Assembly (NCBI GenBank): GCA_030737835.1
Contig: JAUJYN010000019.1
Span: 1,200,433 to 1,264,432 of the forward strand
From: Acorus gramineus
Lineage: Eukaryota; Streptophyta; Magnoliopsida; Acorales; Acoraceae
DNA length: 64,000 nucleotides
Direction of reading: 5' to 3'
In this document: positions 34,224 to 45,300 of the stretch, piece by piece
Numbering within the stretch: position 1 is the first letter of the stretch
How the letters are laid out: each line of letters opens with the position of its first letter
Notes under the pieces: model-generated
Seen by the model: the letters and a program-made list of their open reading frames with translations, nothing else
Told to the model about the DNA's origin: nothing
Database searches by the model: none
Position numbers and translations under genes: made by a program

Positions 34224-34958
34224 GTGGGTCTCCAAGCACTTCTTCCATCATCAACCATTCCCAATCCATTCAACAAACAACAATTCACATTTCCATACCC
34301 CCCACCACCATTTCAAAACCCTTGAGAGAGAAAGAGAGTCCTATTTGTGAGTAGAAAAACCATTCCCTACCCAAATCCACTTTCCAAATCTACTCTCCAA
34401 AACCCTGGTTAAACTTAGTTTAAATTCAGCCAACACCCAAACAAAACCCTACCAAGGCTCTGCCCAAATAGAGCCAGGGACAAAGCGGCTACTCCCAATT
34501 AGCCGTCCCCCACTAGGCAGCTAATCCCCACTAGCCGACCCTCACCTACACCCTGATTTCCAAAAACCTCCGTTAGCCAAGTTCCTGAAGCACAAGAGGA
34601 TCCCTGTTTTTCACCTTTGTGTGCGGCATGCCCGTATCTCAGAGCGGAGACCCCCACAAACTCCCCCACGAAGGCAATCAAATCTACCCCAACTTTTCCT
34701 GCTTTTTGAGAAAGTAGGTGGCAATCACAAAAACCCCTGAATCCTCCTAAGGACCTATCTGCCGCCTCAGCCAAGAACTAAACACTCCCTTCTCCCTTCT
34801 GATAGAAGATCCGACCAAGCCTGCCAAGGCACGCACCGGATCCGAACCCCCGAAGAACCCTCACACACGCCGCGCACCCACGCGCCCACGAAAAGGAGAG
34901 AAGGAGGCCCCCACTCTCTTTTCTGAGAGCCCCCCTCCGAAATCCGATACCGACAGCC

Positions 34959-34975
34959 TGGCGATCATGGTGGGA
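34959..34975 (+). other. Probable primer binding site of Tat element
   Basis: TGGCGATCATGGTGGGA, a degenerate form of the TGGCGACTCNNCTGGGGA-like site (tRNA-Arg) known from Tat/Ogre elements, just after the inferred LTR end. Confidence 0.5.
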
Positions 34976-35291
34976 CATCCCATGTGAAAACAACAAAAGG
35001 TAACCCTCTTCTGCTTCATTTCATAACTTGACTAGAATGCCATCACCCTTCTAGAAAAGCTAGAATTTCCTACCCCTCAAGTTAGACCCTCCTCTACCTT
35101 GCATTACAACATCCTTTACTACTTTAAGCCGCACACAGCTGAGCACCCTTTACTGCTTTAAGCCGCACACAGTTGCGCACCCTTTATTGCTTTAAGCCGC
35201 ACACAGCTGTACATCCCTTTGCCGCTTTATTTACTACTTTAAATCTGCATTCATTCACACCTAGGCCTTTTGAATTCACACCATGGAAGCA
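34976..35291 (+). other. Leader of Tat element with 34-bp tandem repeat
   Basis: Non-coding. Contains three tandem 34-bp units at 35113-35146, 35147-35180 and 35181-35214, each with TTTAAGCCGCACACAG; a partial fourth follows. The leader is interrupted at 35297 by a solo LTR. Confidence 0.75.
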
Positions 35292-35296
35292 TATAC

Positions 35297-38200
35297 TGTT
35301 ATGCCTGTGTCATTTGAAGCCATTTCGGTTAAGCCTTGGTCACATCTGGGTCATTCAGGGCCTTTTTCTTTTTCGATCGGAGTCGCTAAAATTTTAGCTC
35401 TTAGCTACCTGCGGGGGTTGGAGTACTCTGATTGAAAATCTAACTGCATATTATGGGTCCTGGTACCATTTTGTACTACCCATAAAAATTTCATCAAATT
35501 CCGGTAACTTTTTGAAAAATATGCAATTCCGAATCGCATCCGGGTTTGGCCGTTACTAGATTTCGGTGGGTGAGATATTTTCGTGTGTGTGGTGCTTCTC
35601 TGCACGCTTCCCAATAAAGCAAAATTGTGTGGTTGAGTGAGGGTGAGCCTAACCCTAACCCTAACCTCACCACCCCCTTATGGTCACCCCTAGACACTAT
35701 TTGGGCATGAAAATGACCTTTTTGCCCTCTCTCTCTCTCCCCCCCTCTCTCCCATTTCGTGGAACTCTCTCAAGCTCCCTCTCTTGGTCTCTTTTTCCCC
35801 TCTTTGTGTGTGGAGAAGGAGGAAGAAGCAAATGAAGGAGAAGGTGAAGAAGGAAGCACAAAAAAGGTGTGTTTTGTGTATGTGTTGTTGTTGTTGTGGT
35901 TTCTCCTCTCTCAAGCTCCCTCTCATGTCTTCCCCCCCCCCCTGTTTTTCAGCCAAAGAAGGCTGAGGAGAGGCTGTGGAGGTGGTGGTAGTGGTGGTGG
36001 TGGTTGAGGTGGTCGCGGGTGCATCGAGGGCCCCCGAATCTCCCCCTTTCATTCCCCCTCCCTTGGTGAGCTCTCCCCCTTCTTTTCTTTGGTTTTTCAT
36101 GGCTTTAGGGGTTGTTGGGAAGTCATGCATGCTAGGTAGTTGGTTTAGGGTGAGTGTGGAGTGTGAGAGAGGGGTTAAAGGGTTCTGGGCGCGCGCGGGT
36201 CTGTCTGCGCGCGTGCGTGAGCAGATGCGCACGCGCAGAAGGGTGCAGGCGGGTGCGTGCACGCGAGTGCGCGGGTGCGCGCGGAGCTGCCCAGGGGCTC
36301 GGGTAGGTGTTGGGGCACTCGGGCATGCGTGCGTGCAAGCGTGCTCGCATGCGTGCGAGCCCATATGCGTGCATGTCTAAGTCTTTGGTGTTTCTAGTAA
36401 TTTCTAAGTGTTATAATGTGATGTTACTCACCAAATTTGATGTCCTTACCATGCAGATCTCGTCGGATGGAATGCGCGAGGCCCCGGGTTGGGGTGAGTG
36501 GTTTGATCCAACCCCTCGAGTTGCGCTCGATGCACGTAGTAGTGTGTTGCGCATCGATGGGGCACCCTAGCTATACTACTTGTGTAGATAAGTAGTATGG
36601 CCATGCTTAAACTATAATATGTTAGATATCTTGCATGCTAGGCTTATATTGCATATATTGTATCCATGTATGAATGACTGTATCGCATGCGCCCCTCTAG
36701 TATGGGCATGTATTTCTATAATGTGTATGGATGTATAGAATAGGGCATGCCTTAGGTAGTATTGTAATACTACTCCCACCATATTAATTAGAATATCCAA
36801 CATGATGAGGTCTAGGTTAATAACGGGCACCTGCCTAATATTCCTTGCGATAAGACTCGAGGGCGTGGTGTAGTTGTTGCGCCCATGCTAATGGGGCAAA
36901 GCTATGACCAACTTCACGAGATGATGATCTCTCTCTCGCCCTCTCCCTCTGCACGAACTGAGTAAGTAGATGCGATTTTCTACTCGACTCAGGTTCGTTT
37001 GGAATATTGGCATGCACCTATTAGTGCGCGAGATCGCGCTTGACCCTTCCCTTTTAAGTTGGTGATATCCAACACATGCTTAAGTTATGCCTTGTGTGCT
37101 TATATGATTAATGGCCATGTATGCATGTTTAAGTGGGCCATACCTTGTATGCATGTTGTATGATTTGTTGTTTATGATGTAAATCCATGTTAGGGGTTAC
37201 CCTTATAGTCAATTATTAGATGATCGTGCATATGGTTCATGCACATAGCTATGATATGATTCTCCTGTTATATATTCGCACATGTTAAAACTAATTAGGC
37301 CTATCTGAAATAGGCGTGGGTACAACCCATCATTGGGATGTACCTCATTAGTTAGTGTGCGAGCGATGTAATCGCCCCTGCATCTGTGTGATGCACTTGA
37401 CTGGAATTCAAGAGAATTTATTTGTTGTATTGGTTTTGTTAAACTGGTAGCTTTGGCATTAAGTTAGGCGATTATCGAGAGTAGTTGTTTTTCCATTGGG
37501 TTCGCTTTGCGAACATGGAGTGTTTCCTCCCAATGTCATCTGTGTTGAAGTGGCCCGGGTTGTAGCTGTCCTGACAGAGGACCCCAACTGTAGGTACTAT
37601 CGATGCATGCGACAAGATGTACTGATCATGGGGGTATACCAGGTAGAGGCTACCCGGGAGAGGGCTAACGAATGATATTGCGAGCGTGAAATCGTTCTCC
37701 CCTTCGTTGGATCTGTGTAGGAACTCCCCGGCGTTGGAAAAGCTGTCCTGACAGAGGGCTCCCATCCGTAGGTACTACCGATGTGTTCGGGAACGTACTG
37801 ATCGTGGGAGTATACCAGGTAGAGGCTACCCGGGGAAAGGGCTACCGGTGGACCAAGGGTGTAGAGCAGTCTAATCTCTTTCAAAAGTCCTATGTCACCT
37901 CTAAAGGGCGAGGGTGAGGATGAGGTGAAGACACATCGCCGCGTGACCCATTCGTTGTTCATCCGTTCCCATAGTTGTTGGGTCCGGTTGTGTATCGATG
38001 TTCAAAGACATCGTTGGGCAGTTATCTCGATGTAGATGATCCAGTAGTGTTGTGTAGACCAGTAATTCCACGTCTCTTCGACCAACGGTGTGGTCTCTCC
38101 CCAAAAGTCCCAAGAGTCTCCCTCCGGGAGTGAGGGTGAGGGTGAGGTTGGTGATCTAGTAGTGTTGTGTAGACCAGTAATTCCGCGTCTCTTCGACCAA

Positions 38201-38788
38201 TGGTATGGTCTCTCCTCAAAAGTCCCAAGAGTCTTCCTCCAGGAGTAAGGGTGAGGGTGAGGTTGGTCACGCCGCTGCGTGACCTTATTATCCATTGGGT
38301 TTCCACCCATGTTTTCCTTGAAATGAAATTGCCTTAACATTGAACTGTTGTAATGGTGATTGGTTTCCAGCCACTCACCCCTCGCATACTGTTTCTTTTC
38401 AGGGGCAGTGTTGGGCGTGGAGCTGGAGCTTTCCTGTGGCGTGGTCTTATATGCGTGGAGCGTTCTGTCCGGCGGGTGGCGAGTGCGAGGCTGTCAGCAG
38501 TCCTAGAGTCATTTTATGTATTGTAAATCATGCATGTGGCACAAGTTGTATTTTATTTGGACTAGACTTGGCTCTCACAGGACAATGATTGTGTATTCGA
38601 GTCTGTAATAATGTTTTTGGTTTACAGACATTGTTGATATCTTATGCTTCCGCTTTTTAGTCAGTTATCATTTATCTTTGCTTTGCCACCTTGTGTGTTG
38701 TTGTTGGAGTCTTTGTTGACATCAGGTATTGATAGCTGATACTTTATATATTGCCGCGTCTCGGGGACGGCCGCCCTGGGGCTTTACA
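35297..38788 (+). mobile_element. Family-A-like solo LTR
   Basis: Starts TGTTATGCCTGTGTCATT and ends CCCTGGGGCTTTACA; 3492 bp. A perfect target-site duplication TATAC flanks it (35292-35296 and 38789-38793). It has two tandem units (37566 and 37750 regions), an intron-like segment and CCTAACCCTAACC repeats. It separates the Tat leader from Tat gag. The sequence is a divergent A subfamily (first 300 bases differ from 4565). Confidence 0.93.
36066..36456 (+). other. Intron-like segment in A-like solo LTR
   Basis: Donor CTTG|GTGAGC, acceptor CATGCAG|ATC, TTACTCACC before it; 391 bp, the shortest example because its GC-rich core is short. The second donor, G|GTGAGTGG, follows near 36493. Confidence 0.42.
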
Positions 38789-38793
38789 TATAC

Positions 38794-39447
38794 CCATGAG
38801 AAAACAATAGAGGAGGAAGACAACCAAGGAGACCAGACCACCCAATTCCTTAGCCACCTAGAGGGAAAGATGGCCACCTTAGGATACCAATCGGTAGAGG
38901 ACATGTTCAATGACCTCGCCGACTATCGCCAGGCCAAGACCTTGAAGCAGGAAACCTCTGTCAAAACCCCCAAGGCTTGCCCCACTCCCGAAACCCTGTC
39001 AAATCCCAGCTTCTCGGTTAATCCGAGTCCCTTTTCATTTGCCCCGCCTTCCCCCGCAAATCCAATATTTCAAGCAGCCTCTACCCTAGACCCTTACTAG
39101 GCCATGTCCAACCTAGGACCACTAAATTACCCACCCAGGGTAGAAATGTTGGACAAAACTATCTAGAGAATCCTCTCCGAGACTGACCCTTCTGCCCCCA
39201 AACACATGTCTCTACACAACTTGAGACAAATCCCGTCAGTCAACCTACCGGAGGGATTCAAAATCTTGAAAATTCACCGGTATAACGGTCATGGAGACCC
39301 AGATATTCATTTAACTGCTTTTTATCTAGATGCCTGACCTTTTCTAGATAATCAACCTCTGTAGTCTTCCTTTTCCAAAAATCACTGGAAGGAGAAGCAC
39401 TACAATGGTTCTCCACACTCTCTGTAGACCATTTGTCAAACTTCTCG
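38794..39447 (+). pseudogene. gag: Tat/Ogre gag, first part, disrupted
   Basis: The first frame encodes FLSHLEGKMATLGYQSVEDM and a proline-rich linker, ending in a stop at 39098. A second stretch reads PRVEMLDKTI, then the gag core start LPEGFKILKIHRYNGHGDP, with further stops and a frameshift, and the ALQWF-type block shortly before the break. These are the hallmarks of the capsid region of Tat/Ogre gag (LPxxFKxPKxxKYxGxxDP, LxGxAxxWF). The gene is split at 39448 by the complete B element and continues at 49389. Confidence 0.75.
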
Positions 39448-40222
39448 TGTTATATATGTGTCACTTTTAGCCTTCTGGTCACCTATGGGACATTTCTGGC
39501 AGTTTTTCAACTTTTTCCTTTTTCGATCGGAACCGCTAAAATTTTGAAATTTTAGTTGTCATCAAGAGCTTGAGAATTCCGATTAAAAATCTAACTGCAC
39601 ATTATGTGTCCTGGTGCCATTTCAAACCACCCACGAAAATTTCATCGAATTTCGGTAACGTTTCAGAATTTTTTAGTTCAAAATCGTATCCGGGTTTTGA
39701 CCAAGTGGGAATGTCAAAGGGGGACTTGACCAAGTCAAGTTTGACCAAGTCAAGTTTGACCATTGACTTGGTCAATTGGTTTTGTTTGTTTGTGTGGTTA
39801 GGTTGACTCAAAGTCAAACCACCAAAATTACTTTTTTTCTCTAAGTGTGTGAGTGTGTGAGTGTGTGTGTGTGTGTGCAACCAAGTGGACGTCCACCTTC
39901 CCTTCCCTTCTCTTCTCTCCTCTTCTCCTCTCACACACAAATCCATTTCATCTCCTCTTCCTTATTTTCCCCCATTAGAGGTAGTAGGAGAAGAAGAAGA
40001 AGAAAACCCTAGAAGGGGAAAAGATAGGTAAGGGTTGGATCTATCTTTCAATGGTTTTTGTTTTGCTTTCCCCTTTGTTTCCCTTCCTCTCATGTCTTCA
40101 CACCCCCCCTGTTTTTCAGCCATTGTTAGGCCTGAGGGTGGCTTGGTGGTGGTGGTCTTGGTGGCGGCGATTTGGTGCGTGAAGGGCACCCGAGCTTCCC
40201 CCCTTGTTCTTCCTCTCTTTGG

Positions 40223-40754
40223 GTGAGTCCTTCTCCCTATGCTTGTTTAGATGCTTGATTAGGGTGTGTAAATGGTTATGCATGTATTGCATGGGTGTTG
40301 GGGGGTGTGGGAGGGCTGAGGAGGGGGTGGAAGGGGATCGGGCGCGGTGGAGAGCGCGCGCGCGTACGCGCAAACGCGCGGGCGTGCGCGCGGGGTGCTG
40401 CTCGGGGCGTAGTGCGCGCGGGTACGCGCAGGCTAGGCGCGTTAAGCGCGCGGGCGAGCGCGAGCGTGCGCGAAGGCGCGGCAGCGCGTCTGGGCGCGCG
40501 GGCAGGGGCGCAGTGCGCCAGGGGCACAGAGGTGTGTGCGGGCAAGCGCATTCGTACGTGCGCATGCGGGGGGCCATGCGTATGGCTGCCCGAGGGTTCG
40601 GGAGGGTGTCGGGGCACTCGGACTCGCGTGCGTACGCGCGTGCTCGCGTGCGTGCGGGCCCGTATGCATGCTTGTCCGAGTATTGGGTATTTCTAGTAAA
40701 TTTTCTTATGTAATTGTGTAGTTACTCACCATATCGAATGCCCATGTCTTGCAG
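40223..40754 (+). other. Intron-like segment in 5' LTR of complete B element
   Basis: Donor TTGG|GTGAGT and acceptor GTCTTGCAG|ATC; 532 bp, with GTTACTCACC about 27 bases before the acceptor. Confidence 0.45.
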
Positions 40755-40789
40755 ATCTTGACGGACGGTCACGCAACGACCCGGTTTCG
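40755..40789 (+). other. Putative 35-nt micro-exon in LTR of complete B element
   Basis: Between acceptor TTGCAG|ATC and donor G|GTGAGTGGG. The next conserved acceptor is TTTTCCTCCAG at 41610, so a second intron of 821 bp is possible. Confidence 0.35.
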
Positions 40790-41082
40790 GTGAGTGGGAC
40801 AATCCAACCCAGTAGGGAGGCGTTCGATGCACGTAGGCGTGCATTGCCCTCCCCTGGGGCACCATAATTGTGTATTAACTTGTAATAAATGTAAAACTAT
40901 GCATGCATGATTAATATGATGTATCCATGCCACCTTAGACTTGTATGCTAGGGAAATGCACCCTTATCGTGTATAGAGGCCTATGCATGCCTAGACACCA
41001 AGCCCCGAACTATGTATGTTCCCATCTAGTTTAATCTAATTAAATCAAAATGAGAGCATTTAGTTATAAGCATGCCTTAGAG

Positions 41083-41092
41083 AATATTATAA
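41083..41092 (+). other. Empty site of the MITE-like module
   Basis: The sequence GAATATTATAACCTTGTTG occurs here once, where other B LTRs have AATATTATAA, the 120-bp module, then AATACTATAACCTCG. Confidence 0.6.
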
Positions 41093-42002
41093 CCTTGTTG
41101 TTATAATATATGTTTCCCCGCATCTTAGTTATGCGCCCTGGAGGAATTCTTGAGAATTCATGACATTATTAGCGTTACAAATCGGTGTCGACGGATCCAA
41201 GAGGATCGTATCCGTGTGAGTAGGCTGTCTTCTCCTTTTGGTTGGATCCGATGTAGGGACTCCCCGGCGTTGGCTGGCCTGACAGAGGGCTCCCGTCCGT
41301 AGGTACCTCCGATGCGTCGGACAGTACTGATAGTGGGAGTATACCAGGTGGAGGCTACGGAGTGTGGGAGAGGCTACCGGGTGGACCAGGGGTGGAGAGC
41401 GGTCTAGTATGCCCCAAGAGGCCCATGTCACCCCCAGTAAAGGGTGAGGGTGAGGGGGGAGGTGGGTTGGCGATGAAACGACCCACTAGAATGTGTAGTT
41501 GCTCCCGTTTTAGGGACTATAAATTATTTAAGGTTAATATGAATTGTGATGCATGGGTTGTGCTATTCACTGAGCGTGTGGCTCACCCCTCGCATATTCT
41601 TTTCCTCCAGTTATATCTGAGTCGGATCTGAAGGAGGAGCTCCCCGAGGCACCACAGCAGTAGCGGAGCAGCGTCACGTTCTGCGAGTGAGAGGCCATCA
41701 GCATCCCCTTCTTGATTGTATGTATTGTTATCCGTGCTTGGGCACATGCTTGTATTTTGATGTCGTTGTGTATATTGGCTCTCACAGGACAGTTGATTAT
41801 GTATCGGGTGTAATATGTCTTTGAATTACAGACTCAGTCGTTTAAGCTTCCGCTATTTGTATATATTATGTCAGCTACCTTATTGTCTGTGTTGTCATTT
41901 TCGATGTTGTTTAGAGTATTTTATTGATCTCCTGTATAGACTGCTGATATTATATATATTTGCCACGTATCGGGGACGGCCGCCCTGGGGCGTGACAAAA
42001 GT

Positions 42003-42014
42003 TGGTATCAGAGC
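42003..42014 (+). other. Primer binding site of complete B element
   Basis: TGGTATCAGAGC, complementary to initiator tRNA-Met, five bases after the LTR. Confidence 0.95.
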
Positions 42015-42110
42015 CTGGTCCTGTCAGAGCCAATTGTTTTCTTAGAGATGAGTCCTAGGATTTCTATATGAGTATTCTGATCCTAGTGTCTGTTTTCTTA
42101 GGTTGCTGAT

Positions 42111-43357
42111 ATGCCTCCTCGCAGAGGAATGCGTGGACGTGGTCCCTCTCGGCCTTTGGAGGTTCCCGGACCTACCAGAGGCGAGGAGTCTACTGGAGAG
42201 TCCTCGGCTATGAGGCCAGGACCGGCGCAGGAGCCTCCTGCATGGGAGCGTGCTTACGCTCGTATCGCAGATCTGGTGGAGACTCAGACTAGGGCGTTAG
42301 CTGAGCAGGCACGAGAGATCCAGGAGCTGAGGACGGCCCGCGAGGCAGTTCCACAGGTCCCCTTGGTGGCAGATCCACCGGTGGTGCCCGACGTACCCCC
42401 TGTCCCCGTGGTGATTCCGGTGGTGGGAGTTCAGGATCCCCTGGAGAGGGAGGTGGAGCTAGAGGCTGCAGCACGAGTGCATCAGAGCGGCCTCACTGCC
42501 TTTCTGAAGCTCCACCCTCTCCATGGCCAGACGGCGGACCCCCTTGCCCCTGAGCGTTGGTTGATGGAGGTAGACAAGATCTTCTCGACCATGCACTGCA
42601 CCGACCGCCAGCGTGTCTCCCTGGCCACCTTCATGTTGAAGGGTAGCGCCGCCGACTGGTGGGCTACCCGATCGGTGGACATCCCCGAGGGAGTGGAGCG
42701 ACTACTATGGGCTGGGTTCCGGAGATACTTCTGGAGGAGTACTTCCCGTTTTCGACACGCCAGATCGTGATGCGAGAGTTCGAGCAGCTGACGCAGGGCT
42801 CCATGTCAGTCGCTGACTACTCCACACGCTTCACGAGGCTTTCCAGGTTCGCCCCCGCCTTGGTGATGGATGAGGAGACGCGATGCCGTCGTTTCGAGAT
42901 GGGTCTCATTAGCACCATCCGGGTGCATGTCACCTCAGGCGTTCACGAGGTACTCGGACTTGGTGTCTCGGGCGAAGACAGTCGAGCGAGACCTTGGGGT
43001 CCCTTTGGGGGTTCCAACCCCTTCTGCAGACCAGAGACCCCCCAGGAGCCAGGACCAGGGACATCGCAAGAAGAAGCGGCCCCGCTTTGATCAGTCAGCG
43101 GCCCCGCTACTCTAGTCGATGTGGTGCCAGCGCGAGGTCCAGCACCCATTGCGGCAGTACCAGTCCAGGCCAGGCAACCGGAGAAGCGGCGCTGTTTCCA
43201 TTGTCAGCGCGTCGGGCATATTTTATATAATTGCCCTGATGCTGGCCGACCCCGTGTGCTGCCCCCGCAGCAGCAGCAGCTACAGCAGTAGCCGCACCAA
43301 CAGCAGCCACGTCAGTAGCAGCAGCCACAGGGTGGCCGAGTTGACCAGAGGAGGCCA
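42111..43357 (+). pseudogene. gag: Chromovirus gag of complete B element, frameshifted
   Basis: Capsid and nucleocapsid part of the polyprotein. The ATG at 42111 begins MPPRRGMRGRGPSRP, the same start as in the mosaic element. Open for about 205 codons through WERAYARIADLV, RWLMEVDKIFSTMH and ADWWATRSVD, then a one-base loss near 42732 (TTCTGG against TTCCTGG in the other copy) shifts the frame. A two-base loss near 42936 restores a third frame, followed by a TAG near 43113. The CCHC zinc knuckle is intact (43193-43234, CFHCQRVGHILYNC). A glutamine-rich tail follows, with further stops near 43289 and 43314. Normally this would run straight into protease. Confidence 0.92.
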
Positions 43358-43990
43358 GTGCAGCCTGCGAGGCGTGCCCCTGCTCCTCAGCCGCAGTTTG
43401 TTCAGGGTCGAGTTGCAGCGCTTTCAGCCGAGGAGGCGCAGGCTTCGGGTAGCGTGGTCCGAGGTATTGTTTTGATCTCCCAGCTCCCTGCATATGTGTT
43501 ATTTGATTCCGGAGCCACGCACTCGTTCGTGTCTCCCGTTTTTGCGAGACGGATGGGCGTGGTGTCCGCCCCTCTTGATGTTATGCTGGAGATATCATTG
43601 CCCATCGGAGACCGTATTCTCCTCCGTTCTGTTTACCGAGGGTGTACCGTGGTGATTGCGGAGCATGAGTTTCCAGTAGAGTTGGTAGAGCTCGCCATGA
43701 CGGACTTCGATGCCATCCTGGGAATGGATTGGCTCTCAGCTAGTCACGCCAGCATCGACTGTTTTGCGAAGTCGGTGTCTTTCCACCTTCCGGGTCGGAG
43801 GTCTTTCCAGTTCGTGGGCGATCGTGACATAGCCCCTTTGGGGTTCGTGTCATCTATCCAGGCGTGGAGACTCCTTCAGGGAGGATGTGAGGGCTTTCTG
43901 GCGTATATTGCTGAGGAGGACGCACCACTGCGGGCAGATATCAGTCAGACTCCGATCGTGGCGGAATATCCAGAGGTTTTCCCCGATGAT
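43358..43990 (+). pseudogene. Retropepsin-type protease of complete B element
   Basis: Aspartic protease that cleaves the gag-pol polyprotein. Catalytic motif LFDSGATHSF at 43499-43528, then the flap region and the conserved AILGMDWL block (43732-43755), which is normal for plant gypsy proteases. The frame is open from 43358 through the protease and the linker to [14 protein letters not shown], which marks the start of RT. A one-base change near 44004 then shifts it, and the frame ends at 44038. The protease itself looks undamaged. Confidence 0.93.
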
Positions 43991-44790
43991 CTTCCGGGAT
44001 TACCTCGGATCGCGCGATCGAGTTTGAGATTAATCTAATTCCGGGGACCGAGCCGATTTCGAGAGCTCCGTACCGGATGGCCCCAGCAGAGCTGAAGGTG
44101 CTCAAGGAGCAGTTGGAGGAGTTGCTCGAGAAGGGCTTCGCACGTCCGAGTGTTTCTCCGTGGGGAGCCCCTGTTTTGTTCGTGCGGAAGAAGGACGGTT
44201 CGCTGCGGCTTTGTATTGATTACAGGCAGCTGAACAAGCGGACCGTGAAGAACAAGTACCCCTTGCCACGGATTGACGATCTGTTTGACCAGCTCCAGGG
44301 AGCGCGTGTCTTTTCTAAGATCGATCTCCGTTCGGGCTACTATCAGCTGAAGATCCGGGAGTCAGATATTCCGAAGACGGCCTTTCGTACCCGTTATGGG
44401 CACTACGAGTTCCGAGTACTGCCGTTTGGGTTGACGAATGCGCCGGCAGCCTTCATGGATCTGATGAACCGGGTGTTTCGGCCCTTCCTCGACTCCTTCG
44501 TAGTAGTCTTCATCGATGATATTCTGGTGTACTCGAGGAGTCTTGAGGAGCACGCTGACCATCTCCGCACTGTCTTGGAGACTTTGGCCCGACATCAGTT
44601 GTTCGCCAAGTTCAGTAAGTGCGAGTTTTGGTTGGAGCGTATGGCCTTTCTAGGCCACGTGATTTCCGGCGAGGGCATATCTGTGGACCCGGACAAGACG
44701 CTCGCCGTGTCGAATTGGCGTCGACCGTCGAACCCCACAGAGATTCGGAGCTTCCTGGGTTTAGCGGGTTATTATCGGAGGTTTGTCGAG
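43991..44790 (+). pseudogene. Reverse transcriptase of complete B element
   Basis: RNA-dependent DNA polymerase. After the frameshift near 44004 the frame is open to 45465. Conserved blocks in order: [92 protein letters not shown], and the catalytic [10 protein letters not shown] (FIDD at 44509-44520), then the connection region [15 protein letters not shown] and [16 protein letters not shown]. All catalytic aspartates are present. The domain is intact apart from its join to protease. Confidence 0.96.
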
Positions 44791-45300
44791 GGTTTCTCGA
44801 AGATAGCTGTTCCTCTGACCCGCCTCACTCGGAAGGATGTCCGGTTCGAGTGGTCCCCAGCTTGCGAGGAGAGCTTCCTGGAGTTGAAGCGAAGGCTCAC
44901 CTCAGCGCCAGTTCTTACCATTCCGTCTGGGAGTGGTGGATTCGCAGTCTACTCCGATGCATCGCGGCTGGGTGTGGGTTGCGTCCTGATGCAGTACGGT
45001 AAGGTTGTGGCTTACGCGTCGCGTCAGTTGAAGCCCCATGAGCAGAATTACCCCACCCACGACTTAGAGTTAGCAGCGATCATCTTTGCGCTGAAGATGT
45101 GGAGGCACTACCTCTATGGCGAGGAGTTCGAGCTCTTCACTGATCACAAGAGCTTGACTTACTTGCAGTCCCAGCCGGAGCTCAACATGCGTCAGAGACG
45201 TTGGGTCGAGTTCCTGAAGGACTATGATTGTGACATCGCTTACCATCCGGGTAAGGCGAATGTATGCTCTCAGCAGGCAGCCCTTGGGCATGGCCGCCCA
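44791..45300 (+). pseudogene. RNase H of complete B element
   Basis: Degrades the RNA strand during reverse transcription. Same open frame as RT: the block starts [18 protein letters not shown], then [18 protein letters not shown] with the first catalytic aspartate, [20 protein letters not shown] with the catalytic glutamate, and [11 protein letters not shown] with the next aspartate. The domain end [15 protein letters not shown] is followed by a small deletion near 45262, where the usual VADALSR is lost in part; the frame continues wrongly to 45465. Confidence 0.93.

Larger units (their letters stand above)
33760..34955 (+). repeat. 5' LTR of a Tat/Ogre-type retrotransposon
   Basis: It starts TGTAGATACCCCAATTTTGA, a form characteristic of plant Tat-lineage LTRs, and ends near CCGACA at 34955, about 1.2 kb. 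It carries three hairpins with GGCGGCTA/TAGCCGCC arms (33910-34107), a TATA box at 34216 and a leader with AGAGAGAAAGAGAG. The left flank is CCTAC. No convincing identical 3' LTR with the same start was found. Confidence 0.7.
39448..41997 (+). repeat. 5' LTR of complete B element
   Basis: Starts TGTTATATATGTGTCAC, ends GGGGCGTGACA. Has (GT)n at about 39845-39878, an intron-like segment, a GC-rich core (about 40330-40680) and a GGGTGAGGGTGAGG tract near 41443. Confidence 0.95.

Noticed and set aside
35643..35668. Telomere-like CCTAACCCTAACCCTAACC
   Set aside because: Only about three units, inside a solo LTR with perfect target duplication; not a telomere or a proven interstitial telomeric site.
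38729..38793. Start of the frame 38729-39100
   Set aside because: The first codons lie in the solo LTR end; only residues after 38793 belong to Tat gag.
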